From an uncultured Chthonomonas sp. (GTDB taxonomy: Bacteria > Armatimonadota > Chthonomonadetes > Chthonomonadales > CAJBBX01): a DNA stretch of 64,000 nt. A program made the position numbers and the translations under genes. The stretch lies in NCBI GenBank assembly GCA_903885605.1, contig CAISJD010000207.1, forward strand, positions 1-64,000, in the 5' to 3' direction. Positions within the stretch are counted from its first letter, which is position 1. Every line of letters begins with the position of its first letter. Below the pieces are notes generated by a model, which made no database searches, had not been told where the DNA came from, and saw only the letters and a list, made by a program, of their open reading frames with translations. Positions 1 to 8,304 of this stretch are shown piece by piece.

Positions 1-1
1 C

Positions 2-178
2 GTCCGCCGCTCCCGTGAGGCGAGCATCGCCGAGGGCCTCACCCAGACCCGGGAATACATGGACCGGTGCGGCACACCGGAGGGACACCTGATCCTCTTC
101 GACGCCCGCCCCGCCCAGACCTGGGAGCACCGCATCTTCCGCGAGGAGCGCGAGGGCATCACCCTCTGGGGGATGTAG
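2..178 (+). CDS. C-terminal end of AAA-like ATPase / PD-(D/E)XK-type protein (partial)
   Basis: The frame is open from the left window edge to TAG at 176-178, giving 58 visible codons. The segments EGLTQTREYMDRCG, EGHLILFDARP and ITLWGM match the familiar tail of bacterial ATP-binding proteins that have an AAA-like N-terminal domain and a PD-(D/E)XK nuclease-like C-terminal domain. Only the tail is visible, so the ATPase itself is inferred. The gene ends about 190 bases before the GH2 gene and is probably not co-transcribed with it. Confidence 0.55.
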   Translation, partial: VRRSREASIAEGLTQTREYMDRCGTPEGHLILFDARPAQTWEHRIFREEREGITLWGM

Positions 179-369
179 CGGACCGGGGCGGTGAGGCGCG
201 CTGTCGACTGGGTTCGCATAGCGCACCCGCGTCGGCGCATCGCCTATACGTTGTACTGGCCTCACCTGTCCCATCGGTCCCGCCTCACCCGCCCTGCCCA
301 CCCGCAGGTACACTCCCATACGAATGGGCCAAGGGCCCCTCGCGCCCGGCCACGGGAGGTGGTGCCGCC

Positions 370-3300
370 ATGCTTCTCCTCGCGCTCTGTGTCTGCGCTC
401 TGGCTTGCGCCTCGGCCTCGACGGCTCCGGCCGCGCCGCTGCGGGGCCGGGTGGTCTCGCTCGACAGCCCCACCGCGTGGGTGGTGGCAGCCGACCCGGG
501 CGACGAGGGCAAGGCCCAGCGCTGGTTCGCGGCGCCGCGGCCCGACGCCAAGGCCCTGCGCGTGCCGGGCACCATGCAGGAGGCCCTGGGCGAGGTCCAT
601 GGTGTGGCGTGGTACTGGCGCTCCGTGGACCTGCCGAAGGCGCGGCACAAGCAGGAGCGGCTGACCCTCCGCTTCTGGAGCGTGGACTACCTGGCCGAGG
701 TCTGGGTGAACGACGTGCCCGTGGGCCGCCACGAGTGCGCCGACGCCATGTTCGACCTCGACATCACGAAGGCCGCCCGCCCAGGCTCGACCAACCGCAT
801 CGCCGTGCGCGTGGTGAACCCCAGCGACCAGCCTATCGACGGCCTGGTGGTGGGCCAGACGCCGGGGCGCAACCGCGGCCCGGTCTGGGGCGTGGGCTCC
901 ACGTACAACGCCGGAGGCATCCAGGATTCGGTGGAGTTGCTGGCCGGTCCGCCGGTCCGCATCGCCGACCTCGCCCTCCGCCCTGACCCCAGGACGGGTG
1001 TCATCGCCGCCGAGCTCACGGTTGACAGCGCCCTGCGCAGCGCGGTGTTGGGCCACCTCACCCTGGTAGCCGCCGAGGCGTCGGGAGGACCCACGCTGGA
1101 GACGGCCACGGCTCAGCCGCTCATCAAGCCCGGTCGAAGCGTGGTTCGGGCCTCGGTGCGCCTGGCCGACGTCCGCCTGTGGCAACTCAAAGACCCGGCG
1201 CTCTACCGCGTCACCGCCCGCCTTGCCACCGAGGGCGGCGCCTTCGTGGATGAGACCTCAGTCCGCTGCGGGTTCCGCGACTTCCGGTTCGCCGACGGCT
1301 ATTTCCGCCTGAACGGCAAGCGCGTCTTCCTCAAGAGCGCCCACTTCGGCGGCGACTCGCCCCTCACCGGCATCGTGCCCTTCGACCCGAACCTGGTGCG
1401 TCAGGACTTCCTGCAGCTCAAGGCGATGGGTTTCAACATGGCCCGCTGCATCGCCGGGCTGGGCCGCCGGACCGTGATGGACCTTGCCGACGAGATCGGG
1501 CTCATGGTCTACGACGAGTCTTACGCCTCCTGGTGCATGCAGCCGTCGGCGCACCTGCCCGAGCGATGGAACGAGAGTGTCGGCGGCATGATCCGCCGCG
1601 ACCGCAACCATCCCAGCGTCGTCATCTGGGGCCTGCTGAACGAGACCTCCGACGGCCCGGTCTTCCGCCACGCCGTAAGCGCCCTGCCGTTCGTAAAGTC
1701 GCTGGACGACACCCGAGTGGTGATGCTCAACAGCGGCCGGTTCGACAACGGCCTGCCCGATAAGCCCGGTGAGCCGGGTAAGGCCCTGCTACCCGAAGCC
1801 TGGGCGCCAGTGCCGCACCTCAGCGTCCCGTTCGTGGCCTGCAACCGCACCGGCGCCGAGGTCACGCACGACGGCACCGTCTTCCCGACGGACCTCGTGG
1901 CGCTCCATGTGGGCGCTGCGGGTGAGCCGGCGGCCCTGCGCTTCACGGCGGCTGCGGACGGCCCGTACAAGGTGACGGCCCGCATCCGGGGCATCGCCGG
2001 GCCTCCGGCGCCGGGTCCGATCGCCACGTCGGCGGCCTGGCTCTTCGCGGCGGGGAAGCAGCTCTTCGCAGACACCATCAACTGCGGCGGCAAGGGCAAC
2101 GAGACCGCCTGGTCGGGCTCAGTCGAACTGAAGAAGGGGCAGACGCTGGACTTGCTCTGCGGCTCCGGCAACGAGACCTTCAACAGCGACACCACCGGCG
2201 TGGAGATCACCGTCACCGGTGCCGACGGCAAGGCGCACGACGCGGCGGCCGAGTGGTCCACACAGAGCAACCCCAACGGGGTCTGGAGCTACGGCTATCT
2301 GCCGTCCGCCGACCCGTCCCCGACCGGCTTCGTGAAGGCCGTGGGCGCCTCCAACGGCGTGCCGGCGAGCATCGGAAGCCTCAGCAACCCCGGCGCGGCC
2401 GACTGGCAGGACCTGTTGGGCGACAAGCACCCCTACCAGTCGTGTCCGCACACGGCGTCGGTGATCCACACGTTGCGCACCATCGACGGCGGCGGTGAGC
2501 GGCCGCTCTTCATCTCCGAGTACGGCTTCGGCAGCGCCAACAACCTGCTCCACCTCATGGGCCACTACAACCAGGTCGATGTGGGCTATGCCTTCGACCG
2601 CGCCGCGCTGGAGCGCCTCTTCAACGAGCAGTTCACGCCCGACTGGGAGCGCTGGGGCCTGGCCGGCCTCTTCGGCAACATGGAGAGCTACTTCCGCCAG
2701 TGCGTGGCCATGGAGGCGCAAGGCCGCCTGCTGGGCACGAGCGCCATCCGCTCCAACCCCCGCGTCGTGGCCCACAGCCTCACCGCCTGCCACGACACGG
2801 TGCTGGCCGCCGAGGGGCTCATCACCTCGTTCCGCGAGCCCAAGCCCGGCGTGCACGACGCCATGTCCGACGCCTGGTCGCCGCTTCGCTTCTCGGTCTT
2901 CTCGGAGCCGCTGCAGGCGGTCAGGGGCGGCACGGTCCGCATCGAGGCGACGCTGGTGAACGAGGACGCCCTCATGCCCGGCAAGTATCCCGTGCGCATC
3001 CAGATCCTCGGCCCCGGAGGCGCCATGCCGCTGGACAAGGTGGTGGAGATCGAAATCCCCGACCCCGCCACTGGGCCTGAGCCGCCCTTCGCCACGCCCA
3101 TCTTCGGCGAAGACGTGAAGGTCGACGGGCCTGGGGGCCGGTACCGCGTCTTCGCCCTCTTCCAGAGCGGCGCGGCGGCCGAGGGAGGCGAGGCCGAGTT
3201 CTGGCTGCATGACCCGGCCCAGATGCCCGCCGTGGGAGCCGAAGTGGTCCTATGGGGCGATGACCCGGAACTGGCCGCCTTCCTGCGCGATCAGGGCGTC

Positions 3301-3837
3301 CGCGTGCGGCCCTTCGCCGCGGCGCGGACGGGCGGCGTCATCCTGGCTGGGCGCGGCGCAGGCGACTGGGACGCCCTGAACCGACAGATCGCCGCGGGAG
3401 CCACGGCCCTCTTCCTCTGCCCGTCGGTCTTCGCCAGGGAGGGCAACGCCACGGCCCTGCTGCCCCTGGCCCACAAGGGCTCCCTGCTGACGGTGAACGA
3501 CTGGCTCTACCAGAACAACGACTGGGCCATGGGGCACCCGGCCTTCGCCGGCCTCCCCACGGGCCTGCTCGACTACCAGTACTACCGCGAGATACTGGGC
3601 AACCAGTTCTACAGCGGCCTCGACAAGCCCGACATCGTCATCAGCGGCATGATCAACACGTCGTTCGGCTACGCCTCGGGCCTCACGCTGGCGGCCTACC
3701 GCGTGGGTCAGGGCCGCATCGTGCTCAACAGCCTGCTCCTGCGCGAGAACCTGTCGCCGGCTCATCCGGTGGCCGAGCGCCTCCTGCGGAACCTCCTCAA
3801 CTGGGCGGCGGAACCAACCCGGCCCGACGGGCGGTAG
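370..3837 (+). CDS. Secreted glycoside hydrolase family 2 protein with inserted beta-sandwich
   Basis: This is a GH2-type exo-glycosidase (beta-galactosidase/glucuronidase/mannosidase superfamily), 1155 residues. ATG 370 is chosen because GGGAGGTGG lies just upstream and the next residues form a signal peptide (LLLALCVCALACASA). The upstream in-frame extension is Arg/Pro-rich and unlike protein. Domain order is sugar-binding jelly roll (about 40-190), Ig-like domain (about 195-300), TIM barrel, then C-terminal beta domains and a possible glutamine-amidotransferase-like tail. The acid/base Glu is in GLLNETS (residue 425) and the nucleophile Glu in FISEYGF (717). They are 292 residues apart, far more than usual, because a beta-sandwich is inserted between them (see findings). 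Substrate cannot be told from sequence. The aldo/keto reductase gene starts 36 nt downstream and is probably co-transcribed. Confidence 0.85.
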   Translation: MLLLALCVCALACASASTAPAAPLRGRVVSLDSPTAWVVAADPGDEGKAQRWFAAPRPDAKALRVPGTMQEALGEVHGVAWYWRSVDLPKARHKQERLTLRFWSVDYLAEVWVNDVPVGRHECADAMFDLDITKAARPGSTNRIAVRVVNPSDQPIDGLVVGQTPGRNRGPVWGVGSTYNAGGIQDSVELLAGPPVRIADLALRPDPRTGVIAAELTVDSALRSAVLGHLTLVAAEASGGPTLETATAQPLIKPGRSVVRASVRLADVRLWQLKDPALYRVTARLATEGGAFVDETSVRCGFRDFRFADGYFRLNGKRVFLKSAHFGGDSPLTGIVPFDPNLVRQDFLQLKAMGFNMARCIAGLGRRTVMDLADEIGLMVYDESYASWCMQPSAHLPERWNESVGGMIRRDRNHPSVVIWGLLNETSDGPVFRHAVSALPFVKSLDDTRVVMLNSGRFDNGLPDKPGEPGKALLPEAWAPVPHLSVPFVACNRTGAEVTHDGTVFPTDLVALHVGAAGEPAALRFTAAADGPYKVTARIRGIAGPPAPGPIATSAAWLFAAGKQLFADTINCGGKGNETAWSGSVELKKGQTLDLLCGSGNETFNSDTTGVEITVTGADGKAHDAAAEWSTQSNPNGVWSYGYLPSADPSPTGFVKAVGASNGVPASIGSLSNPGAADWQDLLGDKHPYQSCPHTASVIHTLRTIDGGGERPLFISEYGFGSANNLLHLMGHYNQVDVGYAFDRAALERLFNEQFTPDWERWGLAGLFGNMESYFRQCVAMEAQGRLLGTSAIRSNPRVVAHSLTACHDTVLAAEGLITSFREPKPGVHDAMSDAWSPLRFSVFSEPLQAVRGGTVRIEATLVNEDALMPGKYPVRIQILGPGGAMPLDKVVEIEIPDPATGPEPPFATPIFGEDVKVDGPGGRYRVFALFQSGAAAEGGEAEFWLHDPAQMPAVGAEVVLWGDDPELAAFLRDQGVRVRPFAAARTGGVILAGRGAGDWDALNRQIAAGATALFLCPSVFAREGNATALLPLAHKGSLLTVNDWLYQNNDWAMGHPAFAGLPTGLLDYQYYREILGNQFYSGLDKPDIVISGMINTSFGYASGLTLAAYRVGQGRIVLNSLLLRENLSPAHPVAERLLRNLLNWAAEPTRPDGR

Positions 3838-3873
3838 AGCCTATCAGCGCACCTTGCGCGAAAGGGGCAATCC

Positions 3874-4815
3874 ATGAATCGACGTGAGTTCCTGGCGGCG
3901 TCGGCCGCCCTGGCTGCGGCAGGCCTCGACCCCGTCGAAGCCGCTGCAGGCGGCATCCCAAAGCGGGCGCTCGGCAAGACCGGCGCGAAGCTCTCGATCA
4001 TCGGCTATGGCGGCATCGTTGCCATGGGCGCGGACCAGGCCGCCGCCGACCGCTCGGTCCGTGAGGCCTTCGACCGCGGCGTCAACTACTACGATGTAGC
4101 GCCCAGCTACGGCAACGGCGAGGCCGAGGAGAAGCTGGGCCCGGCTCTGGTCGGCCTCCGCCAGAAGGCCTTCCTTGCCTGCAAGACGGCAGCCCGCGAC
4201 CGCGCCGGCGCTCGAGCCGAGCTCGACCGATCGCTGCGGCGCCTGCGCACCGACCACTTCGACCTCTACCAGCTCCACGCCCTGACCTCCATGGCCGACG
4301 TGGACAAGGCCCTTGGGTCCGGCGGGGCCATTGAGACGCTGCAGGAGGCCAAGCGAAGCGGGCAGGTGCGCTTCCTCGGTTTCTCGGCCCACTCGGTGGA
4401 GGCGGCTCTGGCGGCCATGGAGCGCTTCCCGTTCGATACGATCCTCTTCCCCTTCAACTGGGTCTGCTTCGCGGAGGGTGACTTCGGGCCGCAGGTGCTG
4501 AAGGCCACCGAGGCGCGCGGCATGGGCTGCCTGGCGCTGAAGGCCATGGCCTACCGGCCCTGGCAACCGGGCGCCGACCGCGCCTATCCGAAGTGCTGGT
4601 ACGAGCCCCTCGCCGATCCGGCCATGGCGGCCCGGGCACTCCGGTTCACGCTCTCCGAGCCCATAACGGCCGCCCTGCCGCCCGGCGACGAGCGCCTCTT
4701 CCGGCTTGCCCTGGCCGTAGCCGAGCGCTATAAGCCCCTCTCGCGCACCGAGCGCACGGCCCTCCTGGCCGAAGCCGCCGGCACGGAGCCCATCTTCAGG
4801 CAGAAACCGGCGTAA
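3874..4815 (+). CDS. Aldo/keto reductase with Tat-like signal
   Basis: Aldo/keto reductase of 313 residues. The N-terminus MNRREFLAASAALAAAG carries a twin-arginine motif and hydrophobic stretch, so export by Tat is likely. The mature TIM barrel begins at RALGKTGAKLS. The AKR tetrad is visible: Asp74 and Tyr79 in YYDVAPSYG, Lys104 in LACKT and His135 in LYQLHAL. The start is supported by AAAGGGG seven bases upstream of the ATG. It lies 36 nt after the GH2 gene, so a periplasmic NAD(P)H-linked step on a released sugar or aglycone is possible, but this is inferred. It ends tail-to-tail with the UroD-like gene. Confidence 0.88.
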   Translation: MNRREFLAASAALAAAGLDPVEAAAGGIPKRALGKTGAKLSIIGYGGIVAMGADQAAADRSVREAFDRGVNYYDVAPSYGNGEAEEKLGPALVGLRQKAFLACKTAARDRAGARAELDRSLRRLRTDHFDLYQLHALTSMADVDKALGSGGAIETLQEAKRSGQVRFLGFSAHSVEAALAAMERFPFDTILFPFNWVCFAEGDFGPQVLKATEARGMGCLALKAMAYRPWQPGADRAYPKCWYEPLADPAMAARALRFTLSEPITAALPPGDERLFRLALAVAERYKPLSRTERTALLAEAAGTEPIFRQKPA

Positions 4816-4900
4816 GAGGATGATCACGGGCGGCACGGGGCGAGGCGCCTGACATGGCCGCCTGCCTGCTGCTTGCGGCCAAGGTCCTCGCCGCCGCCGC

Positions 4901-5995
4901 CTACCTCGCTACCGTGGCCGCCCTCGCTATCCGGGCCACCACCGCGAACCGCTCGGGGGTGACGCCCGGCGGGCACGAGTCGGAGTTGGCCAGGACGAAG
5001 GGCCCGCCTGAGCCGTCCTCGATCACCTGCTCGACGTAGGCCGGGAACTCGTCGTCCGGCAGGTTCAGGAACGCCGTGGGCTCGATGCCGCCGATGATGC
5101 CCACCTCGGTGCCGAGGATCGCCCGCGCCTCCCGCAGCGTGATGTTGCCCGTGGGCGGCGGCGAAAGGCTCTCCACGGCGAGGACGCCGCTCCGCTTCAT
5201 GGCGGGCAGCAGCCGGCGCAGGTGTCCGCACGCGTGCTGCACGTAGCGCTTGCCCATGCCGCCCAGCAGTTCGCAGTACCGCGCGATCTCCTGCTCGATG
5301 TAGCGCTCATACAGCTTCGGTGAGTAGTTCTGCGTGCTGGAGTCCTCGAACGTGAGCCAGAACTCGTAGGGCGCCTGCGCCGCCAGTTCGGCGCATCGCA
5401 GGTTGTTGGCGGCCATGGCCTCGATGAGCGCCTCGGTCTCACGCGGCGCGTCGGCCAGCAGCATCACCATCTCTTCGGTGCCGCAGGTATGCTCCACCAT
5501 GGCCTGGAAGGCGGTCTTGCCCCGGTAGACGAGCATGCCCAGGCTCAGCCCCTCGCGGCCGTCGCCGGCCAGGTGATCCTCGGCGGGCTTGGGGTCGTAC
5601 TCGATCCGCGTGTGCTCCTCGATCCATATCTGCGTCTTCAGGTCCTCCACGCTCTTCACAGGATGCTCCACGATGAAGGCCGTCCGGCCCGCGTCGCTGG
5701 TGGCGTGGACCGTCCGCAGCGTGCCGACCGGCGTCTCGAACTCGGCGGTGGCCCGCCGTCCCTCCTGCCATGTGCGCACCTCAAGCCCCGGCGTGCTCAC
5801 GCGCACAGGGCAGGGCGCGCCGCGCCAGAGCGGGTCGGCGCCGATGTCCTGGTGGAACCGCAACGCGCCGCGCGCCTGCACCTCGGCCGGGAAGCTCTCC
5901 CAGACGTAGGCCAGGAACGGAGCGAATGGCAGCCGGTCGACGGGACGGCCAAGGAGGGCGGCGGCAAGCCGCTCACGGGATGTCATGCTTTCCAT
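4901..5995 (-). CDS. Uroporphyrinogen decarboxylase (UroD)-like family protein
   Basis: UroD-fold protein of 364 residues with no signal peptide. MTSRERLAAALLGRPVDRLPF is the usual family opening, and HACGHLRRLLP (His254, Cys256) plus NSDSCPPGV (Cys341) resemble the metal-binding pattern of the MtaA-like methyltransferase branch. It is unlikely to be the haem-pathway HemE, which lacks that Cys arrangement. The start at 5995 has GGGAGGT upstream; a second ATG lies at 5986. Its start is 9 nt from the stop of the upstream GH42-like gene, so the two are probably one transcript. In Armatimonadota and Planctomycetes such proteins often sit with sugar genes, and their substrate is unknown. Confidence 0.82.
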   Translation of the reverse strand: MESMTSRERLAAALLGRPVDRLPFAPFLAYVWESFPAEVQARGALRFHQDIGADPLWRGAPCPVRVSTPGLEVRTWQEGRRATAEFETPVGTLRTVHATSDAGRTAFIVEHPVKSVEDLKTQIWIEEHTRIEYDPKPAEDHLAGDGREGLSLGMLVYRGKTAFQAMVEHTCGTEEMVMLLADAPRETEALIEAMAANNLRCAELAAQAPYEFWLTFEDSSTQNYSPKLYERYIEQEIARYCELLGGMGKRYVQHACGHLRRLLPAMKRSGVLAVESLSPPPTGNITLREARAILGTEVGIIGGIEPTAFLNLPDDEFPAYVEQVIEDGSGGPFVLANSDSCPPGVTPERFAVVARIARAATVAR

Positions 5996-6004
5996 GGCGG
6001 TAGG

Positions 6005-8224
6005 TTACCTCCCGCCCCGCACCAGACGCAGCCAGAGCGTATCGCCCCGGCGCACGGCGGCGGTCACGCGGGGGCCGTCGGTGCGCATGGCGACGCCGTC
6101 CAGCGGCTCGGCGGCCAGGCCCTGCGGCAGCGTCACGGTCAGGTCGCCGTCGCGGGCGGCATGTACGGCCAGGGTTACGCCGTCCGTCTGCACGATCGAT
6201 CCGTCCTGGGTCCAGAGGTGCGCCCCTGCCATGCCCGCCAGCCGCCGCAGCAGGTCCGCCGAAGCGCCCAGGTCGGTGATGATGACGGTGCACAGGCGAC
6301 CCAAGGTGCGCTCGGCGCAGGAGGTGCGGCCGTCGGCCACGAAGCGGCCCAGGATCGTGGCGGCTGGATCATCCACGGCCAGGCGTGGGCGCACCTCGTA
6401 GTCCGGGCCCCAGGTGAGGCCCTGCAGCGGCCCTTCCCCACGTGAGCGCACCCGGCCGGGGGCCTCGACGAGGCTGATGCCGGTGAGCCGCGACGCCGCG
6501 TCGGCGCTGAAGCCGCCGGGTAGCGCAGCGCCGGGCGCGTAGAGCCAGACGGCCATGCCTCCGTCGCGCTGCAGCCGCTTCCGCACCGCCGGTGCGCGGG
6601 CGCCCTCCAGGCCGAAGGCGTTGGCGAAGAGCGTCAGCTTGCAGCGCGGGGTGCGGCCCGCGGCGAAGTCATCCAGCGTGTAGAGGCCCACGGTGGCGCC
6701 GCAGCGGGCCATCTCATCGCGCAGGTGGAGGAGCGTCCAGTAGTTCACATCCCAGTCGTCGCGTACCAGCAGCCGCGAGCGCTCGTCGAGGATCAGCGCG
6801 CAGTCGGGCCGGTACGCGCCGCGTGTGGCGGTGAAGAGCGGCGCCCGCGCCTGCAGCATCCGCCACGACGCAGCGTCGTTGAAGGCCCCCAACGCGCCCA
6901 GGTCCATCCACCAGGTGCCCGCTCTATGCGCCAGGACCGAGGCCACGTTACGCCCCAGCACTCCCACCGTCTCGCGCCCATCGCGGGTGAAGGCGTCCTG
7001 CGTGCCCCACCACGGCGGAAGGTCCTCGCGGCGGATGGCGTGCGTGCGTGTGTCGTCCTCGTTGAGCCAGAGCTTGCCGTGGGCCGCCACGCTGTCGACC
7101 GGGGCCATGAAGGCGCCCGCCCCACCCGCGCCCCGGTCGCCGTAGGCATAGGGGCTCACCAGCACGTCCACGTCGGGGCAGTCGAGCACCTTCTGCAGGG
7201 CGTCGTGGCCCGAGAAGCTGCCGGGCAACTCGAACGTGTATCCGTAGAAGAAGACCGAGAGCTTCCGGCCGCCGGTCTCGCGCTTGATGACCCTCGCCCA
7301 GTCCCGGATGCGCTGGGCCACGAGGTCGGCGCTGTAGTCTGAGTAGTCGACCCAATCCCGCTGCCCCGGCATCTGGTAGAAGGCCTGCACCGGGCCCTGC
7401 CAGCCCACGGAGTGCATGGGGAAGCGGCCGGGCTCGGGGCGTGGCACTTCGGCGGAGGTCGGTGTCACCGGGCGGCCCCAGGCCTGTGCCAGCGCCCCGT
7501 CGGCGGGGTACTTCGCGGCCAGCCAGCGGCGGAAGCGCGTCTGGTTGGCGGCCGAGAGGTCGGGGCCCTTCTCCCGGTACTGCACGGCGAAGTTCTCGCT
7601 ATCCGGGCCGCCAAGGTGGTAGCCCATGATCTTGCCGCCGTACCGGGCGCCCTCGTAGTGGCGGATCATCCGCGCCATGCTCCGGTCGGTCGGCTCCCAG
7701 AAGAGGGGCGAGCCCGCCGAGAGGGGCGCATGGGAGCCGTCGGCGAAGAGGGCCTGGTCGCCCTCCGGCACGCCGCGCCACTCGTGCCACGTCCACGGCA
7801 TCCCCGGGAAGAGGCGCAGGATGATCTTCGCCTGCGGGTCGAGGTCCAGGATGAGGTCCACCTGCCGGTCGGCCCACTCGACGTCCGGCTCACCGTCGGC
7901 CTTCCGGGGCCACGTGAGCGGGATGGAGTAGAGGTGGATGCCCGACCGCGCGGCCAGGGCGACCTGCTCGCGCATATACTGCTCGCTCTGCTTCACCGCC
8001 GGCATCGCCTGCAGGTTGAAGAAGAAGATGAGCGGCGCGGTGGGCTTGCCGTTGACCAGGAGCCGCGGAGCGCCCTGCCGCACCCGCACCGAGGCGCTCA
8101 GGCGGGCCGCACCGGGGGCGCCGCCGGCCGGAATTCCGGCGATCAGCGCGGCCGCGACCGCGAGAAGGCCCAAAATGGCCCGGGAGTCTGTGAACCCCGG
8201 CACAGAGTTCTGCGTACTAGGCAT
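6005..8224 (-). CDS. Secreted GH42-like (clan GH-A) glycoside hydrolase
   Basis: Protein of 739 residues from ATG 8224, chosen because a signal peptide follows (ILGLLAVAAALIAGIPAGGA). No good ribosome site is visible, and an upstream in-frame extension would run through a hairpin. The body is a TIM-barrel hydrolase. IHLYSIPLTWP, KIILRLFPGMPWTWHEW and YHLGGPDSENF fall where GH42/GH5-type barrels carry their beta-strand ends, and KLWLNEDDTRTH resembles the nucleophile-strand region of GH42-like enzymes. A C-terminal alpha/beta and beta-sandwich part (about 520-739) resembles the beta-galactosidase trimerisation region. The exact GH family is not certain. It is followed after 9 nt by the UroD-like gene. 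Confidence 0.72.
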   Translation of the reverse strand: MPSTQNSVPGFTDSRAILGLLAVAAALIAGIPAGGAPGAARLSASVRVRQGAPRLLVNGKPTAPLIFFFNLQAMPAVKQSEQYMREQVALAARSGIHLYSIPLTWPRKADGEPDVEWADRQVDLILDLDPQAKIILRLFPGMPWTWHEWRGVPEGDQALFADGSHAPLSAGSPLFWEPTDRSMARMIRHYEGARYGGKIMGYHLGGPDSENFAVQYREKGPDLSAANQTRFRRWLAAKYPADGALAQAWGRPVTPTSAEVPRPEPGRFPMHSVGWQGPVQAFYQMPGQRDWVDYSDYSADLVAQRIRDWARVIKRETGGRKLSVFFYGYTFELPGSFSGHDALQKVLDCPDVDVLVSPYAYGDRGAGGAGAFMAPVDSVAAHGKLWLNEDDTRTHAIRREDLPPWWGTQDAFTRDGRETVGVLGRNVASVLAHRAGTWWMDLGALGAFNDAASWRMLQARAPLFTATRGAYRPDCALILDERSRLLVRDDWDVNYWTLLHLRDEMARCGATVGLYTLDDFAAGRTPRCKLTLFANAFGLEGARAPAVRKRLQRDGGMAVWLYAPGAALPGGFSADAASRLTGISLVEAPGRVRSRGEGPLQGLTWGPDYEVRPRLAVDDPAATILGRFVADGRTSCAERTLGRLCTVIITDLGASADLLRRLAGMAGAHLWTQDGSIVQTDGVTLAVHAARDGDLTVTLPQGLAAEPLDGVAMRTDGPRVTAAVRRGDTLWLRLVRGGR

Positions 8225-8262
8225 GGGACATTCATGTGCTGCAGGTCTCTGTATGCAACTGA

Positions 8263-8300
8263 GCGCCCCTCCCGCATAGGAGGGGCGCCGTTTCTTTTCT
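8263..8300. terminator. Perfect 10-bp hairpin with T-rich flank
   Basis: GCGCCCCTCC (8263-8272) pairs perfectly with GGAGGGGCGC (8279-8288) around a 6-base loop, and TTTCTTTTCT follows at 8291-8300 on the plus strand. It lies 17 bases after the stop of the minus-strand BtrH-like gene and 39 bases before the start of the GH42-like gene. On the minus strand the run is A-rich before and not T-rich after the hairpin. The T tract favours termination of plus-strand antisense transcripts, or weak bidirectional action. Confidence 0.5.
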
Positions 8301-8304
8301 AGGA

